Shown: positions 33,101 through 43,672 of the stretch, one piece after another
How positions within the stretch are numbered: the stretch's first letter is position 1
How the letters are laid out: the number at the start of each line of letters is the position of its first letter
The notes under the pieces: model-generated
Databases searched by the model: none
What the model was told of the DNA's origin: nothing
Seen by the model: the letters and a program-made list of their open reading frames with translations, nothing else
Source: Diaporthe sp. PMI_573
Lineage: Eukaryota > Ascomycota > Sordariomycetes > Diaporthales > Diaporthaceae
Assembly (NCBI GenBank): GCA_021399435.1
Contig: JAJTUP010000054.1
Coordinates: 1-64,000, forward strand
Reading direction: 5' to 3'
DNA: 64,000 bases
Translations under genes and position numbers: made by a program

Positions 33101-35750
33101 CGAAGAGGAATGCACCTTTCAACCCAAGGATACGGCTCCCGTAAGCCGTTTCGACAACTACAGATGGCGTGGTCCAGATCTAGCTCATCTTACCCTTTTC
33201 GAATACTGCATGTTAGTAGATGTTAAGAGAAGGTCTGACGCAACGACATCCGACGTGGAATTCGATACGACCCACCCCAAGAGCAACACACACGTGCAGT
33301 GCATGGCACGTACCGAGTCTCAGGTGAAGACCGTGTCCTTCAACGGCCAATTCTCTCAGTACCAGATCCAGGAGGAAGGTGTTTGTGGAGGTCATCCAAA
33401 CACAACTGCTATCAAGAATGACCTCGCCGAAGTGCAATTGGGGTTTTTCCTACCATGGGACCAACTGCCGGCCCTATTTCAACAACACGCTTCTGAGTAT
33501 GACACAAAACGGGATGCCTGTTCGAGAATATGGGACATTGTTGAACCCACGCTTTCGCCTCATAATCGCAACTTCGCTAGGAACATGGAGCTCCTTCGGA
33601 AATCCAGAGAGGATGCAATGGTTGACGCCGCTCTCCGTAACGCAACGGCGATATCTCAGGACGACCTCGACCATAACATTGACGATATGGAAATTGCTAA
33701 TTCCGACTTGGATGCCGAAGAATCTCAGGATTCTCCACAACAGGAATTCACCGATGAGGCTCTGATATCGGCATACCATTCCATCGCTACATCTTGGCGC
33801 AAGGAACTTCATGCCGCCAGCCAGCGTATTCCATTCTTATCTTCAAAAGCGCACCTTGTTCAGTGCCTGCAATCACGAAGTCTTGTGCCTCTTGATATTT
33901 TTCGACTTCCCACGTTTACTACCTCTGGCATTAGATTCTTGCCCAACCCTACACTAGAGAGCTGGAAGCTACAAATCAAAGGCCTTGCTACACGCGATGA
34001 GCTTGATAACATCGAACCAGAAGAGCGTATTGCACTCGAGGGCGACAGTTTCGGTCCTGATCTTGGTGATGGCACTTTCCACCCTACTCTGAGTTCACTC
34101 CAAGCCATACCAAACTTAATAAACCTTCGCTCTCGAGTCGGCGATAGCCCTTCTGGCACAACTCTTACCACGCTAGTCTGCAAAGTTCTCCCTCTCAATA
34201 CAAAGCAGAGACTTGTTATAGAAAGAGTGCTTTCTGCCGCGATAGCTTGGAGAGATAATCCATATGATGCATCCAGGCGGGATCAGATGCTCCTCTACGT
34301 TGGAGGAGAAGGCGGAACTGGCAAGAGTCGAGTCATCAAAGCCATTGTTGCCGGCATGGACCTTATGATGCGAAAGCATGAGGTCATCCTGATGGCGCCT
34401 ACAGGAGCTGCTGCTGACAATATCAGTGGAAATACCTACCATACCTCTTTGGGTATTTCAATTTCCAAGACCCAAAAGCCTACAGTAAGCGGTCGCATCA
34501 AAAAGTTGTGGTCCAGGAAGACGATTATAATCATGGACGAAGTTAGTATGTTAGATTTAACTTCGTTAAGCATGATCAACAATCAGTGCAAGATTGCAAA
34601 ATCCCTAGATCGCAGCTCGCCTGACCTCTTTGGTGGACTGCCAGTTATCATTTTCTTTGGGGACTTCTTCCAATTCCCGCCTGTAAAAGGGCCAGCACTG
34701 TGGAGAGAACCGAGACATGGGAATAGTGAGGATGTCAATGGCCAGATGGTCTGGCATCTGTTCAAAGAAGTAATTATCCTCAACGAGCAGATAAGACAAG
34801 CACAGGACCCCATATTCCGAGATTTGGTCCGCCGAGCAAGGGCTTCTGCCTTGACTGAAGAAGATCTGGCTTTGCTGAACACCAGAGTGATAACTTCTCT
34901 TTTCATGCCGGAACTGGAAGGTGCAACTTTCGTTGCGAAATTGAACGCACTTCGACATCATCTCAATCTCGTCAGAACGGAACACTTTGCTCGATGTCGA
35001 TCACAACGAATTTACATCTTCCCAGCCCAGCACAGCAGAACCACTTCTACATCCTCTTTCCCTCTTTATCTCGAAGACTTGCTTCAACAAAGGGATCAAG
35101 GTACTAAGATCCCTTTTCAAGGCCTTTTCCTCTACACACCGGGGATGCCTAACATCTGCACCCTTCTTGGACATGTCAATGGCACACGTGGTATTCCTTC
35201 GGGTATCGTTATTGACCCATCAGGTGTGCCTTCCCACGACCGATTACACGACATGCAGTTACACTAACAATGGACAGCGGACTTTTTCGAGATTGATGAC
35301 CTGTTCATCTTATGTACTAAACCGCCAGCCTGTGTTCTATTCCGCCAAGAGAATCCGAAGCACCTTGGCTTTGAACATCTCCAGGCTAACGACTTCCCTG
35401 TTTTCCCTATAGAGAGATCAATCACCATCAAGACATATTCCGTACGGAGAAAACAAGTTCCAATATGTTCAGCATTTAGCCTGACGGACTATAAAGTACA
35501 AGGGGCGACTCTCAAGACAGCAGTCCTTGACCTAAAAGATAATCCATCTGCCAAGGGTCAAGACATGCATAAGAAGTTTTGTTCTATGCTGGTCCAACTT
35601 TCGCGCCCTCAATCTTTAGATGGTCTGTATCTCTTACAGAAACTTGAGATGAAGGACCTCCGATTTCGTCCACATGATGCGCTACTCACTGAGATGGAAA
35701 GGCTTCATAAACTCGAGGAGGAAACCATACGCACATGGACAAGACAGTGA
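30107..35750 (+). CDS. Helitron RepHel transposase, nearly intact, one intron
   Basis: Helitrons move by rolling-circle replication using a HUH endonuclease (Rep) fused to a Pif1-type helicase. Exon 1 (30107-31602) has Cys motifs (CTSCLREW, CDRCRSR, CCSCGKFF), then a DUF6570-like block (ALEDLTPAEECLIAKCHPVG). A 46-bp intron (31603-31648, branch tactaac) leads to exon 2. Rep is seen as RGMLHLHVLIWL (His pair near 32240) and the tyrosine segment YYLTNYATKDD (near 32742). The helicase has Walker A GGEGGTGKSRVIKA (near 34304), Walker B IIIMDEVSML (near 34526) and a late motif FSLTDYKVQGATLK. A TAA at 35265-35267 interrupts the main frame. The sequence around it reads better as two compensating shifts, and the frame then continues to 35750. 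Otherwise no damage is seen over 5.6 kb. Confidence 0.85.
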
Positions 35751-36240
35751 GTTTTGACTTTCTCAATCTACATTCTAGTTATATAATACCGGTACATTAG
35801 AAGCCTATAGATAGATCATAGATACACTACCTGTCAGCCACGGGCAAGGGAGAAGAAACCAGGCGGGGAAGAAAAGGTGATGTGAGAGGACGGAGTGGTA
35901 GCTTTCACCACCCAATCAGGGACTCTTCTGGGCAAGGTAACACGGTAGATCGGTCAACCAAAGGAGCCACAATGACAGCTCAGGAACTGACATGCTACCT
36001 ACTACACATAGACCAATGCCGTACCCTCACAGGTGTTGACGCGCGAGGTGCTAGAGAAAGGCACCTGGCGGAGCTATGAAGCTAACTGTGATAGTCCAGG
36101 GTGACCCTCGCGCCTGACGCCCAAGGCCATATCCTTGACACTATGTACCTTAATAGTGGCCTCTGATTTTAGCGTCCCACACCAGTCAGAGCCCGCTATT
36201 CCCGCCTTCCACTTTGTTCCCAGCCTCGTTCATAGTTCAA
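35751..36240. other. 3' region of the Helitron
   Basis: A hairpin aggtgc...gcacct (36046-36066) followed by a CTAA at 36082-36085 is a tentative Helitron 3' end, since these elements finish with a hairpin and CTRR. No second copy is available to confirm it. Confidence 0.25.
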
Positions 36241-36881
36241 TCATTCCAGAGTTCCGGGGCATCTGCCTGCGTCAGCGGGCGTTACCAGTACATTTCTAAA
36301 GTTGTCTCTTAGTCTCCTCAAAGCCCGTGCGCCTTCCGTTTCCGGCTTATGTCCTCTCCTCATCTGTCCTCCACTTGCGGATTCCCGTGGGTTAGTGGTT
36401 AGCAACCAGCTTGAAGGCCATTCTCCAAGTGTCCAACGTCCTATTCTCGGCGGTTGAAGCGTGCTTACTGGGCGTGGCACGAGGTGATTGAGGTTGGTCG
36501 GGTTAGTATGTTTGTTCAGGGGGTTCCGTTCTGTGATTGGTCCGCATCTAGGCGACCCGTAGCGGTTGCAAACCGTATCGTTGCGCGCACTGCGTCCATG
36601 TTCGGGGTCCAGCTCTTATCGTCTGATGGCGACTTTCCTCCCGGGAAGAAAGAGAGGTTGCTTCGGTGGGTTTCTGTACATTGGAGCATCTCTGCTCGGT
36701 GCCTTGTCCATTGTGTGCATCGGAAAAGGAAGTGTTCTACCGTTTCTCTTGCCTGGTTGCATGCACATTGGTCTGAGGACGTTGCTTTGATCCGGTACAG
36801 GTATGTGTTGAGTCTGCCCATACTTGTCCTGAGTTGAGCGAGCATGCTCGCCTCTTTCCATGTGAGCCCTACAGTACACAC
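36241..36881 (-). pseudogene. LINE (Tad-like) 3' end, copy B
   Basis: The frame 36516-36881 reads LTWKEASMLAQLRTSMGRLN, then TYLYRIKATSSDQCAC, ETVEHFLFRCTQW and MDAVRATIRFATATGRLDAD. This is the C-terminal cysteine-histidine end of the ORF2 protein of an I/Tad-type non-LTR element. It matches copy A codon by codon with many substitutions. The 3' untranslated part (36241-36515) also aligns with that of copy A. The 5' side is truncated at about 36880, as usual for LINE insertions. Confidence 0.7.
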
Positions 36882-36899
36882 ACAAAGTCAATTAACGCC

Positions 36900-38640
36900 C
36901 GGCGGCTGAGAGCCGAAAGGGCACCTATTATTTTGGTATACATGAACGATTCTCAGGTTGTGTCTTAATCTCCTTGAAGCCCATACAAATGAGATCTACG
37001 TCTGCTTGTGTGCTGTCTCGGTATTGCATACTCTGCGGGTCTCGTGGTCTAGTGTCCTTGTTAGCAGGCCAGCTTGGAGAGTATCCTCCAAGTGTTCAGT
37101 GTCCTATCAGCGGCGGCTGAAGCGGTGCCTGCCATCTGTGGCACGAGGTGATTGATGCCGATTAGGTCGGCTGTGTAGGGTTGGGATTGTCTCGGCTCGT
37201 CTCCGCGATTTGTCTGTCTGCGTCGAGTCTACCTGTGGCCATTGCGAATCGTATCGTTGCTCGAACGGCGTCCATATCTGGGGCCCAATGTTCGCCATCT
37301 GATAATGATTTTCCTCCTAGGTAGAAGGAGATGTTGCCTCTACGAGTGTCTGTACATTGGAGCATCTCTGTTCGGTGTTCTGTCCACTTTGTGCAGCGAA
37401 AGAGGAAGTGTTCCACGGTCTCTACCGCTTGTCCGCATGCACACTGATCTGTCGGTGTTGCCTTGATCCGGTAGAGGTAGCCATTTAGCCTCGCCATGCC
37501 TGTCCTGAGTTGGGCTAGTACACTCGCTTCCTTCCATGACAGTTTGTCGTATAACTCTCGCGCGTGTTTGCCTGGTAACGCTATGTCGATTCTCTTGGAA
37601 TATTTCCCAACCTTTTCCGGCAAACCCTTGGTGATGCCTCGTTTGGCTCGCGCAGAATTCAGCGTCGTTGATTTCATCCCGGGTAGCTCTGTTTGCGGGC
37701 GGGACCCGGGTCGGGTCGCCTCTTTTGCTTTCTCCTTAGCAATCTTCTTGAGCTCGCTTTCGTCTGCCACTGGGATCCATCGGACTGTTATCACGTTTCC
37801 GTCTCTCCGTAGCTGTTTGACAGCATCATAGGCTAGGCGGATATACGCCTGTCCGGACTGTTGACGTGGTTTTCTGAATGAAAGTACCGCCGCCTTGTTG
37901 CTCGTCAGTACCATGATATTGCGGAACCTAAGCTGCGGCAACAGGCTCAGGGCATGTGCTATCGCTGCTAGTTCTCCGGAGTACGGGTTTTGTTGTGCTC
38001 TTATGCCGAGGGTGGAAGAAAATGTCTCGAGCTTTGAACTGCGTCGTGATGTTGCCAGCTGGATGGCTCCGCCGATTCCCACTAGACCGTTCCGTGCTGA
38101 GCTGCTCACTGCGATGTGCACTGCCCAGTTCGCGTCTATTCCTTCTGCTGCTGTGTCGTCGGTGACAGTCTGTAATCGCTTCTCCCAGGGTGCTAGTGTG
38201 AACGGGTTAATGGTTTCCAGTTTCTCCATCTCAAAGTCTTTCAGTACGTCTGCCACTTCGTATACCCCGATTCTCCTCCTGCGATGAAGAAACCTTCTTG
38301 CAGGAGTCGTTGCGCGTCTGCTCCTTTACTGAGGTATACTACCATTGATCCGTACGCCTTGGGGCTGTCTTTGTTGCTGAGCCATGCTATCTTCACGACT
38401 TGGGTATCGTTTTCTTTGCCTAGAGCCTCAGTGGCTTCTGTGCGAAGGTTACCTCCCTCGTCCAGTATCGCCGTACGGTTGACACTGTCCACCCGGATGG
38501 GGTAGAGATCATCCCGTAGGACGCGTGCTCCCCTGGTCAGTTTTGCTTCGACCACCTGTTTGACCTTTGCATGTTCGGTTTCATCTCTGCAGGCGATTCT
38601 GACACGGTGGGGGCAAGGCTCGGACCCACTACACTGCAAA
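36900..38640 (-). mobile_element. LINE (Tad-like) copy A with a large internal deletion
   Basis: Minus-strand element. A gag-like ORF1 piece is joined directly to the RNase H and C-terminal part of ORF2. Apurinic endonuclease and reverse transcriptase domains, normally several kb, are missing between them. The 3' untranslated region runs to about 36900 and resembles that of copy B. The 5' end at about 38640 lies in gtgga/tccac repeats belonging to hAT4. Confidence 0.7.
37162..38256 (-). pseudogene. LINE ORF2 C-terminal part: RNase H plus cysteine motif
   Basis: The frame holds NWAVHIAVSSSARNGLVGIG, then NPYSGELAAIAHALSLLPQL, IMVLTSNKAAVLSF and a late VRWIPVADESELKKIAK, the layout of a retroelement RNase H domain; one catalytic aspartate appears replaced in TSNKAA. 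The end has SWKEASVLAQLRTGMARLNG and CACGQAVETVEHFLFRC, the zinc-knuckle-like motif after RNase H in Tad-group elements. It is open for 364 codons, so decay is mild. The reverse transcriptase is absent upstream. Confidence 0.7.
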
Positions 38641-38684
38641 TCCACGTGGACCACAAATAAGTGGCCCATCTCTATTACATCCAC
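38241..38684 (-). pseudogene. LINE ORF1 (gag-like) internal fragment
   Basis: The frame reads HRVRIACRDETEHAKVKQVV, VLRDDLYPIRVDSVNRTAIL, VKIAWLSNKDSPKAYGSMVV and LLQEGFFIAGGESGYT, after which the deletion junction brings in ORF2 sequence in another frame. This is the RNA-binding gag-like ORF1 style of Tad elements; the CCHC knuckles that should follow are deleted. Codons before about 38640 are unrelated repeat DNA. Confidence 0.6.
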
Positions 38685-38775
38685 CTGTCGGCCCTCAGAT
38701 TACGTAATAATCCACTACACTTGGACCTGAAAGTGGATGTAATGGAGTGGATTTAGGTGGATTTAGGTACAGGGG
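38628..38775. repeat. hAT4 subterminal gtgga/tccac repeats
   Basis: Repeated atccac and gtggat words in both directions, including gtggatttaggtggatttag near 38750, upstream of the hAT4 frame. Comparable words open the window (1-121). Confidence 0.45.
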
Positions 38776-38975
38776 GATATTCCCTGACCCTGTACGGTTC
38801 ATAGTACTTATTTTTGTATATAGTTGCCTATTAAATCGAGGTACCTGGACCCAAGTTAGCCGAGGTCGATCACCCCTACAGCTAATCTTATAACATTATA
38901 CGAGAAACTACCCCTATTGAGCGCGTTTTCTACAGATTTCCTGCTTTGTTTTTGCCAAAAACTTTTTTTTTGACG

Positions 38976-39443
38976 ATGTCAGCCAGCCAGCCAGGCCAAC
39001 CAGGCCAGCAGCAGCAGCTCGAAGACCGTCTTTTTCGCCATTTCAGGGGCTGGAATTGGTCAGAACGCGCTCGTGATACTAGCTCTTGGCTGTGGGACTT
39101 TGGCTATGATATTCAACGCCATGGCTTACGCAAATGGGCTTGCAAGTACTGTATCCTCGGAAATCGTCCCATTATCGCGAGTTTTACCTCTTCAGGTCTC
39201 CAGAACGCGGCAAATCATCTATGGCGTGAGCACAAAACACCAGCACCAGAGGGAGAGAAAAGGAGCACAGCACAGCTCAAATCCGAAGGCGCACTGAAAT
39301 CGAACCGGCCGACTATTGCATCTGTTTTGAAACTGGACGTCAACAAGCCTACGGAACAGAACATCGCGAATAGCTTCATCTCACGCTTTGATAAGCAACA
39401 CTTTCAGCGTATGCTAGTCGAGCTAATCGTCAGTGACGGCTAG
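38976..39443 (+). pseudogene. hAT transposase 4, N-terminal fragment
   Basis: ATG at 38976 after a T-rich leader. A Gln/Pro-rich start (SASQPGQPGQPGQQQQLEDR style) precedes the finger: LRKWACKYCILGNRP, FTSSGLQNAANHLWREHK. The next conserved hAT segment is present (NKPTEQNIANSFISRFDKQH followed by FQRMLVELIV) and then the frame stops at 39443. The catalytic domain is lacking. The break is at the same protein position where hAT1 and hAT2 read FQQLVVQW or FQRLLMEW. Confidence 0.7.
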
Positions 39444-40220
39444 CTCCCGACCACCAGAGATTTTACCCTTTCGGGAAGAAGAGATTTCTCCGAAAATAGT
39501 TAGCGTGGATTCCTTTGTCAGCCACCACCTAGGCTCTGACATACTAGCTCCTAAGTTCCGATCGTGAGTCCGAATTCCCTCATCCAATCAGAGCTTGGCT
39601 TGGCAAGGTCGCATATCTCGAACGACATGCCATTTCACGTACCCAGGTAAGGTAAGCTGAGAGAATAGTGGTTTAATCACCCTGTTGGTAATTTCGCTAA
39701 CTTGGGTCCTATTTCCAACTGTACTGTGGGTTTGGTCCCACTTTTGGCACACAATCGAAGTCAAGCAGCTAGGACAGTCGAGATACTATCTACGCAGGTG
39801 ATGAGCAGAATCCTTCGCGCCCCGGTGACTTTGCAGATTAGTTGGACAACAAACATGCGACCTATTGGACAACTAGCAAGAGAATCCTAGTTTCGGCAGC
39901 ACGGCGTGGCTTAGCGAAGCTTTACAACCCCTTGTTAGCGAAACCACGGGCTTTGTGAAGGGAATCCTCTCGGACCAAAAATCCTGAGCGGTCAAAAGCC
40001 AGGTGGTTGGTAAGAAGTAAGCACTAGAAGTAGCGATGTAGACTACTGGACTATAAAAGGCCTCCCTTTGAATACTCACCTGAAAAAGGGGATATATAGA
40101 CCCGGGCGAAATCACAGTTTGGCCGTCACCGCTTCTAGCTAGCACCGCTATCAACCAGTCTGTTCTTGCGACTCTCTCGAAGCCTGAAGCGAATCAATCT
40201 TCCTTTTGACAACCGCAACT
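39444..40220. other. Intergenic, upstream of the HD-domain gene
   Basis: No gene. The last 80 bases before the ATG are C/T-rich, as expected of a fungal 5' leader. Confidence 0.35.
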
Positions 40221-41135
40221 ATGGAATTTAGGCTCGCTTGGATCGGTCAAGTGCTTTTGGCATTCCACGCATGGCCATCCCTCGGCTTCCACCACGTACT
40301 TCCACGAGATATCAACCAGAAGCCGACGCAGGTAATTGGCGGTGTCACGGTCATCGACACACCTCTGTAAGTCAAATTATATATTTGGAATACATCTTTT
40401 TGTGAGAAAATCACTAATTCTCTTCTCAACAGCGTACGCGCCTCCCAAGCATTCGCACAGCAAGTTAGCGATACTTTCCTTTATAACCACATCATGCGGA
40501 CTTGGCTCTTCGGTGGGCTCGTCGTGAACCACAACAACACGCTCAAAGAAACTGTCGACCTTGAAGTCCACGCCATCGGCTCGATGTTACACGACCTCGG
40601 CCTCGTGCTCAATGGCTCCTGGATCACCCAGGACCGCCGCTTCGAAGTCGACAGCGCCGTCGCGACGACCGACTTTGTTGAGCGCCAAGTCTCGAATGAC
40701 GGCGAGGGCGCCGCTTGGGACCCCAACCGCCTGCAGCTTCTTTTTGACTCGGTTTTGCTGAGCTCCGAGTACAGGTTCTCCTTGTATAAACAGCCGGCCG
40801 TGGCTGTATTGGTAACTGGTGTGTTGATTGATTTGAAAGGGCTGCCCTCTCTTGCGGCCTATGGTATTACACCTGCCGAGTACTACAACGTCGAGGCGGC
40901 ATTTCCAAGGCTGAACTTCATCACCGGCACTAATGCAACGCTTGTGCAACTGTGTACGGCTAAGCCAAACTCAACTTATGGTTAGTTGCTCTTGGCGCGC
41001 TGATTATATATGCGTGATAATATTGATGCTAATGAATGATGATCCGTGGCAGATTCATGGCAGCAGGCTTTCGGAGACGCCTTTGTGCCGGGCTATTCCG
41101 CAGTTGGCCAACGGATCTTGGACTTCTTTGTCTAG
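40221..41135 (+). CDS. HD-domain protein, cyanamide hydratase-like, intact, 3 exons
   Basis: Exons 40221-40366, 40433-40980 and 41053-41135 are joined by GT-AG introns of 66 and 72 bp, giving 258 aa. The HD metal-binding residues are readable: FLYNHIMRTWLFGGLV gives the first His, EVHAIGSMLHDLGL gives the HD pair, and RRFEVDSAVATTDFV follows. This layout is that of fungal HD proteins related to cyanamide hydratase, which adds water to small nitriles; the substrate here is unknown. The N-terminus (RLAWIGQVLLAFHAW) could be a signal peptide, unusual for this family. Ends in QRILDFFV. All three exons keep the frame, so it looks functional. It stands between hAT4 and non-coding DNA. Confidence 0.7.
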
Positions 41136-42691
41136 ATGTATTTGGCTGAGGCGGCGTGATTCAATCAATATCGAGGCTTCTTGAGGTGGTTTGACTCTAC
41201 ACTCGGACCAGATCAACTCCTGGGAAGTTATCACTCTGTCTCCCGATACAGTTTATTTTCCTTTTCGATAACCACACATCAACTTCGACGTCATTCCTCT
41301 GCTGTCTATATAATACCAGTTTTGGTATCTGGACAGCTGTTATTTTCAGCTATCTCCGAGTATATCGACCAAGTAGAATCAGTGAGAATAGCTCTCTTCA
41401 TCAGAAATCAATCAGGTTCTGAGATTCTACCGCTTGTTAAACACGCCAGAGCATAGCGAATCTCCGATTGCGATCACTACCCTTCCCACCTTCGTTATCT
41501 GACTCTGCATATCTCTCAAATCAAAGTTCGAACATGCTAGTGGTTAGAGTTGGGTTAGCTCTAGGTGGATGAGCTGTGGACGTGGGTGACCTAGTGGCAA
41601 TGCTCAAAATTTCCCGGGAAGGCAAGTACCAATTGCGGCAATCGGAGGGGTGCAAATAAGAATTCACAAGCGCCACTAAAGCGGCTCAGGAATATGGCTT
41701 GAAAAATTTTAGTAGAAGCGACGGCCCGTCTGGTTATAAGGCCCAGTATGGGTGCCCGTCTGGGTGCTCGTCTAGGTGGTTTCGTTTCTAATCCGATTGC
41801 AGTACCCTTTCAGAAAAAAAAAAGCTACAGACGGTTCCTTCATATAGTCGTAAACGCCCAAAGATCCGAAGTTTGATAATAAATACAATGCCGATAACAA
41901 TAATTTTGAAATACTAGCCACGGTGCTCGTCTAGGTGGCGACGGCGGCGAGTAACGGTAAGGGCGACGGCGGTGAGGTATTAGGTGGGGGCGGGGGGGGG
42001 GGTGGTTTCGCCAGGGGACTGATTATTGTACCTAGGGGGACTTGAGTTCAGGGGATCTCAGGGCCGCAGAAAGTAATGTACAAGCTCGACACTAAAATAG
42101 AAACCCGCCAGCTCCGACAGTACTCAACCTCAGCATTGTCCCAACCATGTGCCGTTCTGTCTTCGCTGTTGGTCAAGGACGAGTGTAAAATTTGCAGCGA
42201 GGTGGTGGCCGGGCCGGCGGGCCTAAGTGGTGAAGGAAGGGCTTTTGGCCTGGAACACCACGGCCTACCCGGTTGAGTGGCCAAGCTCCCTTCAAATTGG
42301 CGTGTTGGATGAAATCCGAGACAAACAAGGCCCATCTGGTGGCCAATGAACTTGTGCACAGCACTGAGGACACGGTGATTGTGTATTTAAACCCGCATAC
42401 GTCGTTTGACGTAGGACACTGTACGACGTGAATCATTTCATTTTCTCATTATACAATTTTACAAGACGTCTATCCGGTACTTCCCGCTAGATCTTATGCA
42501 AAGCCACTTGGGCCAACTTTGTCCGCCTGCACCGCCAACGCCATCCCTTTCTTGGCAAGGTAAAAAGGCAGAGAAAGAAATACAGGAAAAGGAAACCGGA
42601 ATTACGAAAGCCCAGCAGTTATCTCTTCAATTTTTGACAACGACGTGAATAAGTTCATCGCCTACACCATACCAAAGCAGCAAGGATTCGA
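41136..42691. other. Long non-coding stretch with a G-run and short repeats
   Basis: No supported gene. The phrase gggtgctcgtctaggtgg occurs near 41764 and again near 41921. An 11-base G run lies at 41992-42002 within a G-rich stretch that could form a quadruplex. Confidence 0.35.
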
Positions 42692-43672
42692 ATGAGGTTC
42701 CGAATCAGTGACGTACAGTGGCAGAGCAGCTGCCAGCCACACACCAAAGTCTTGTCACCTCCATCGGGCAAGGAGACCAAACGCCCTCAGGGTTTGGCAC
42801 AAAGGACCAGTCAAATTGGACAAGGTTCTCGTGCAAGTGCTGCAACGAAATATCGCCCAGCACCTCGTCCTGCAAACGTTGCCCCTAATCCGCCTGCCCA
42901 GCTTCAGAGCCCAGTGCCGAGAAATTCCGGTGCAAATGCAGCCGTGGCGCGACCCAAGTCATCAGTCCCACCTGCTCCCCCGGGACCAGAAGCTGTTCAC
43001 AAGGAGCCTGTTGCTAAGAAACCTGTTGCCAAGAAACCTGTTGCTGAGAAACCTGTTGCTGAGAAACTTGCTGCTAAAAAACCTGCTGCTGAGAAACCTG
43101 CTGCTGAGAAAGATGATTACAAGAATCTGGAATGCAATGCCCGCGATGCGGACATATTGGACAAGGAACTGCACAAAAACTATCCCGGACAGCTTTGGTT
43201 TGATGGTTACGACTCTCTTGGAAAACTGTCGAAAACCCCGAGCAAGTCCAAGACGACCACGACCCTAGCCGAACTCCCACTCCTGGTGAGAAAAAACGGA
43301 GACGTTGTCAACCTCCGCGACGCGGTTTGGGACACAATATCGTACCTGCTCGGTGTGGATGCAAAGTGGAACCGCTACACGAAAATAAGCAGTAAGCCGC
43401 AGGGGTGTACGTCTGTATTATGGACCGGACAGCTCTGGCTTGGCGGTATTAAGGACTCGATGGACACGACGGGCTTCTTGAAGAATGAGGAAATTAGCGC
43501 CATCGTCAGTGTTCATCCCAAGGACCCGCTGACAGAGAAGGAGTGGCCGAAAATCTTTGCTGAATGGGACGGGGAGCAAAAGCTCGAACCAGGTTGGATT
43601 CAGGTCAAGCTCGGACAAGACAAGCCTGCACAAAAGAAGCATGAACAAGGCAAGCTTGGACAATGCTGCTGA
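42692..43672 (+). CDS. KPVAE-repeat protein with dual-specificity-phosphatase-like part
   Basis: A 326-codon frame from the ATG at 42692. The first third is Pro/Ala/Ser-rich and probably disordered. Residues about 103-145 are roughly nine units of a five-residue repeat (KKPVA/EKPAA), encoded by near-identical 15-bp DNA units. The C-terminal part has VLWTGQLWLGGIKDSMDTTG, FLKNEEISAIVSVHPKDPL, which resembles the N-terminal half of dual-specificity phosphatases. The HCxxGxxR active site is not present. The protein ends in GQCC, so C-terminal lipid attachment is conceivable but not shown. It might be a decayed or pseudo-phosphatase with a repeat tract. Function unknown. Confidence 0.45.
   Translation: MRFRISDVQWQSSCQPHTKVLSPPSGKETKRPQGLAQRTSQIGQGSRASAATKYRPAPRPANVAPNPPAQLQSPVPRNSGANAAVARPKSSVPPAPPGPEAVHKEPVAKKPVAKKPVAEKPVAEKLAAKKPAAEKPAAEKDDYKNLECNARDADILDKELHKNYPGQLWFDGYDSLGKLSKTPSKSKTTTTLAELPLLVRKNGDVVNLRDAVWDTISYLLGVDAKWNRYTKISSKPQGCTSVLWTGQLWLGGIKDSMDTTGFLKNEEISAIVSVHPKDPLTEKEWPKIFAEWDGEQKLEPGWIQVKLGQDKPAQKKHEQGKLGQCC
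42994..43120 (+). repeat. 15-bp coding repeat tract
   Basis: About nine copies of a 15-bp unit (gttgctaagaaacct and variants with gag for aag and gct for gtt) in frame inside the preceding gene. Confidence 0.7.

Noticed and set aside
35775..35778. CTAG as the Helitron 3' end
   Set aside because: It lies 25 bases after the stop and no hairpin precedes it; the site near 36046-36085 fits better, though still weakly.
42708..43268. Overlapping plus frame with LLRNLLLRN repeats
   Set aside because: It is the out-of-phase reading of the 15-bp repeat in the KPVAE gene.
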